Positions 63,949-64,000 of a stretch of 64,000 nucleotides of DNA are shown piece after piece. The position numbers and the translations under genes were made by a program. Source of the DNA: CAIVAT01 sp964473485 (GTDB lineage: Bacteria > Bacteroidota > Bacteroidia > Bacteroidales > FEN-979); contig CAYYPH010000011.1 in NCBI GenBank assembly GCA_964473485.1, positions 47,083 through 111,082 on the forward strand, given 5' to 3'. The stretch's first letter is position 1. Each line of letters starts with the position of its first letter. The notes beneath the pieces are model-generated. The model worked only from the letters and a program-made list of their open reading frames with translations, did not search any database and was not told where the DNA came from.

Positions 63949-64000
63949 CGGTGCCTGAAATAGGTTGACCGTTTTTTACCAAACGTTAACCACATGGCAA

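Noticed and set aside
1..64000. tRNA, rRNA or riboswitch genes
   Set aside because: I looked for cloverleaf and conserved core patterns in all gaps and found none; most gaps are repeat tracts or short leaders.

Overview
The window comes from a member of the phylum Bacteroidota, probably a free-living or gut/sediment Bacteroidales-like lineage. Evidence: five large secreted or surface proteins, four of them proteases ending in PNPxS/xD-type type IX secretion (T9SS) sorting domains; a DUF6029 barrel, an Omp28-like lipoprotein and a CarboxypepD_reg/TonB receptor; LolE-family and RbfA genes as neighbours; and many promoter-like TAnnTTTG boxes, the Bacteroidota -7 element. A run of exactly 100 Ns (20810-20909) marks a scaffold join, so this is a draft or metagenome assembly. 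I see no rRNA, tRNA, CRISPR array, prophage or intact insertion sequence.

Layout. 1-11.9 kb: end of an isoaspartyl peptidase/asparaginase, a membrane lipoprotein, dCMP deaminase, an M6 protease, an NMP-kinase-like protein overlapping a LOG-family protein, mannose-6-phosphate isomerase, a TPR-LuxR regulator, a TlpA thioredoxin, a DUF6029 barrel and an Omp28-like lipoprotein. 12-18.5 kb: two tandem gingipain-type C25 proteases. 18.6-25.6 kb: LolE-like permease, methyltransferase, RbfA, MsbA-like ABC exporter, DUF1295 membrane enzyme, compact PBP4. 25.8-29.6 kb: a three-gene acyl-CoA (propionyl-CoA) carboxylase. 29.8-36.5 kb: a transmembrane PP2C phosphatase and a papain-like T9SS protease. 36.5-47.2 kb: M20 amidohydrolase, TPR protein, RsmA/KsgA, TMTC-like TPR membrane protein, fatty-acyl-AMP ligase, TonB receptor. 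47.4-64 kb: Spy-like protein, four B12-binding-type radical SAM paralogues (three in tandem), metallophosphoesterase, alpha/beta hydrolase, LytS/LytTR two-component pair, then ACP, KASIII, SDR and a GT2 glycosyltransferase. The last block looks like part of an acyl or glycolipid biosynthetic locus running off the right edge.

The most unusual feature lies between the genes. At least 16 sites carry composite tracts built almost wholly of 7-nt words: ATTCAAA, AATAGGC, TTAGCGA, TTTTCCG, ATTGTCA, CTTCTCC, CACGGTC, GTCACGC. Two variants use 8-nt words (CACTCATT, TGATTGAC) or a 7+7+6 = 20-nt unit. Word families change along a tract, yet the 7-nt register is often kept: 26 consecutive heptads at 27879-28060, 22 at 51013-51166, 19 at 29691-29823. 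Families recur in a preferred order (ATTCAAA, AATAGGC, TTAGCGA, TTTTCCG, ATTGTCA, CACTCATT) on either strand. Tracts fill some intergenic gaps to the base, supply start or stop codons to radical SAM genes, and occur inside the PP2C gene as an in-frame repeat between the phosphatase domain and the membrane anchor. The nearest analogue I know is the heptanucleotide STRR repeats of filamentous cyanobacteria; I know of no Bacteroidota description.

Functionally the window describes a protein- and peptide-degrading heterotroph (secreted M6, C25 and C1A proteases, M20 amidohydrolase, propionyl-CoA carboxylation) with an uncharacterised radical SAM/acyl-carrier pathway.
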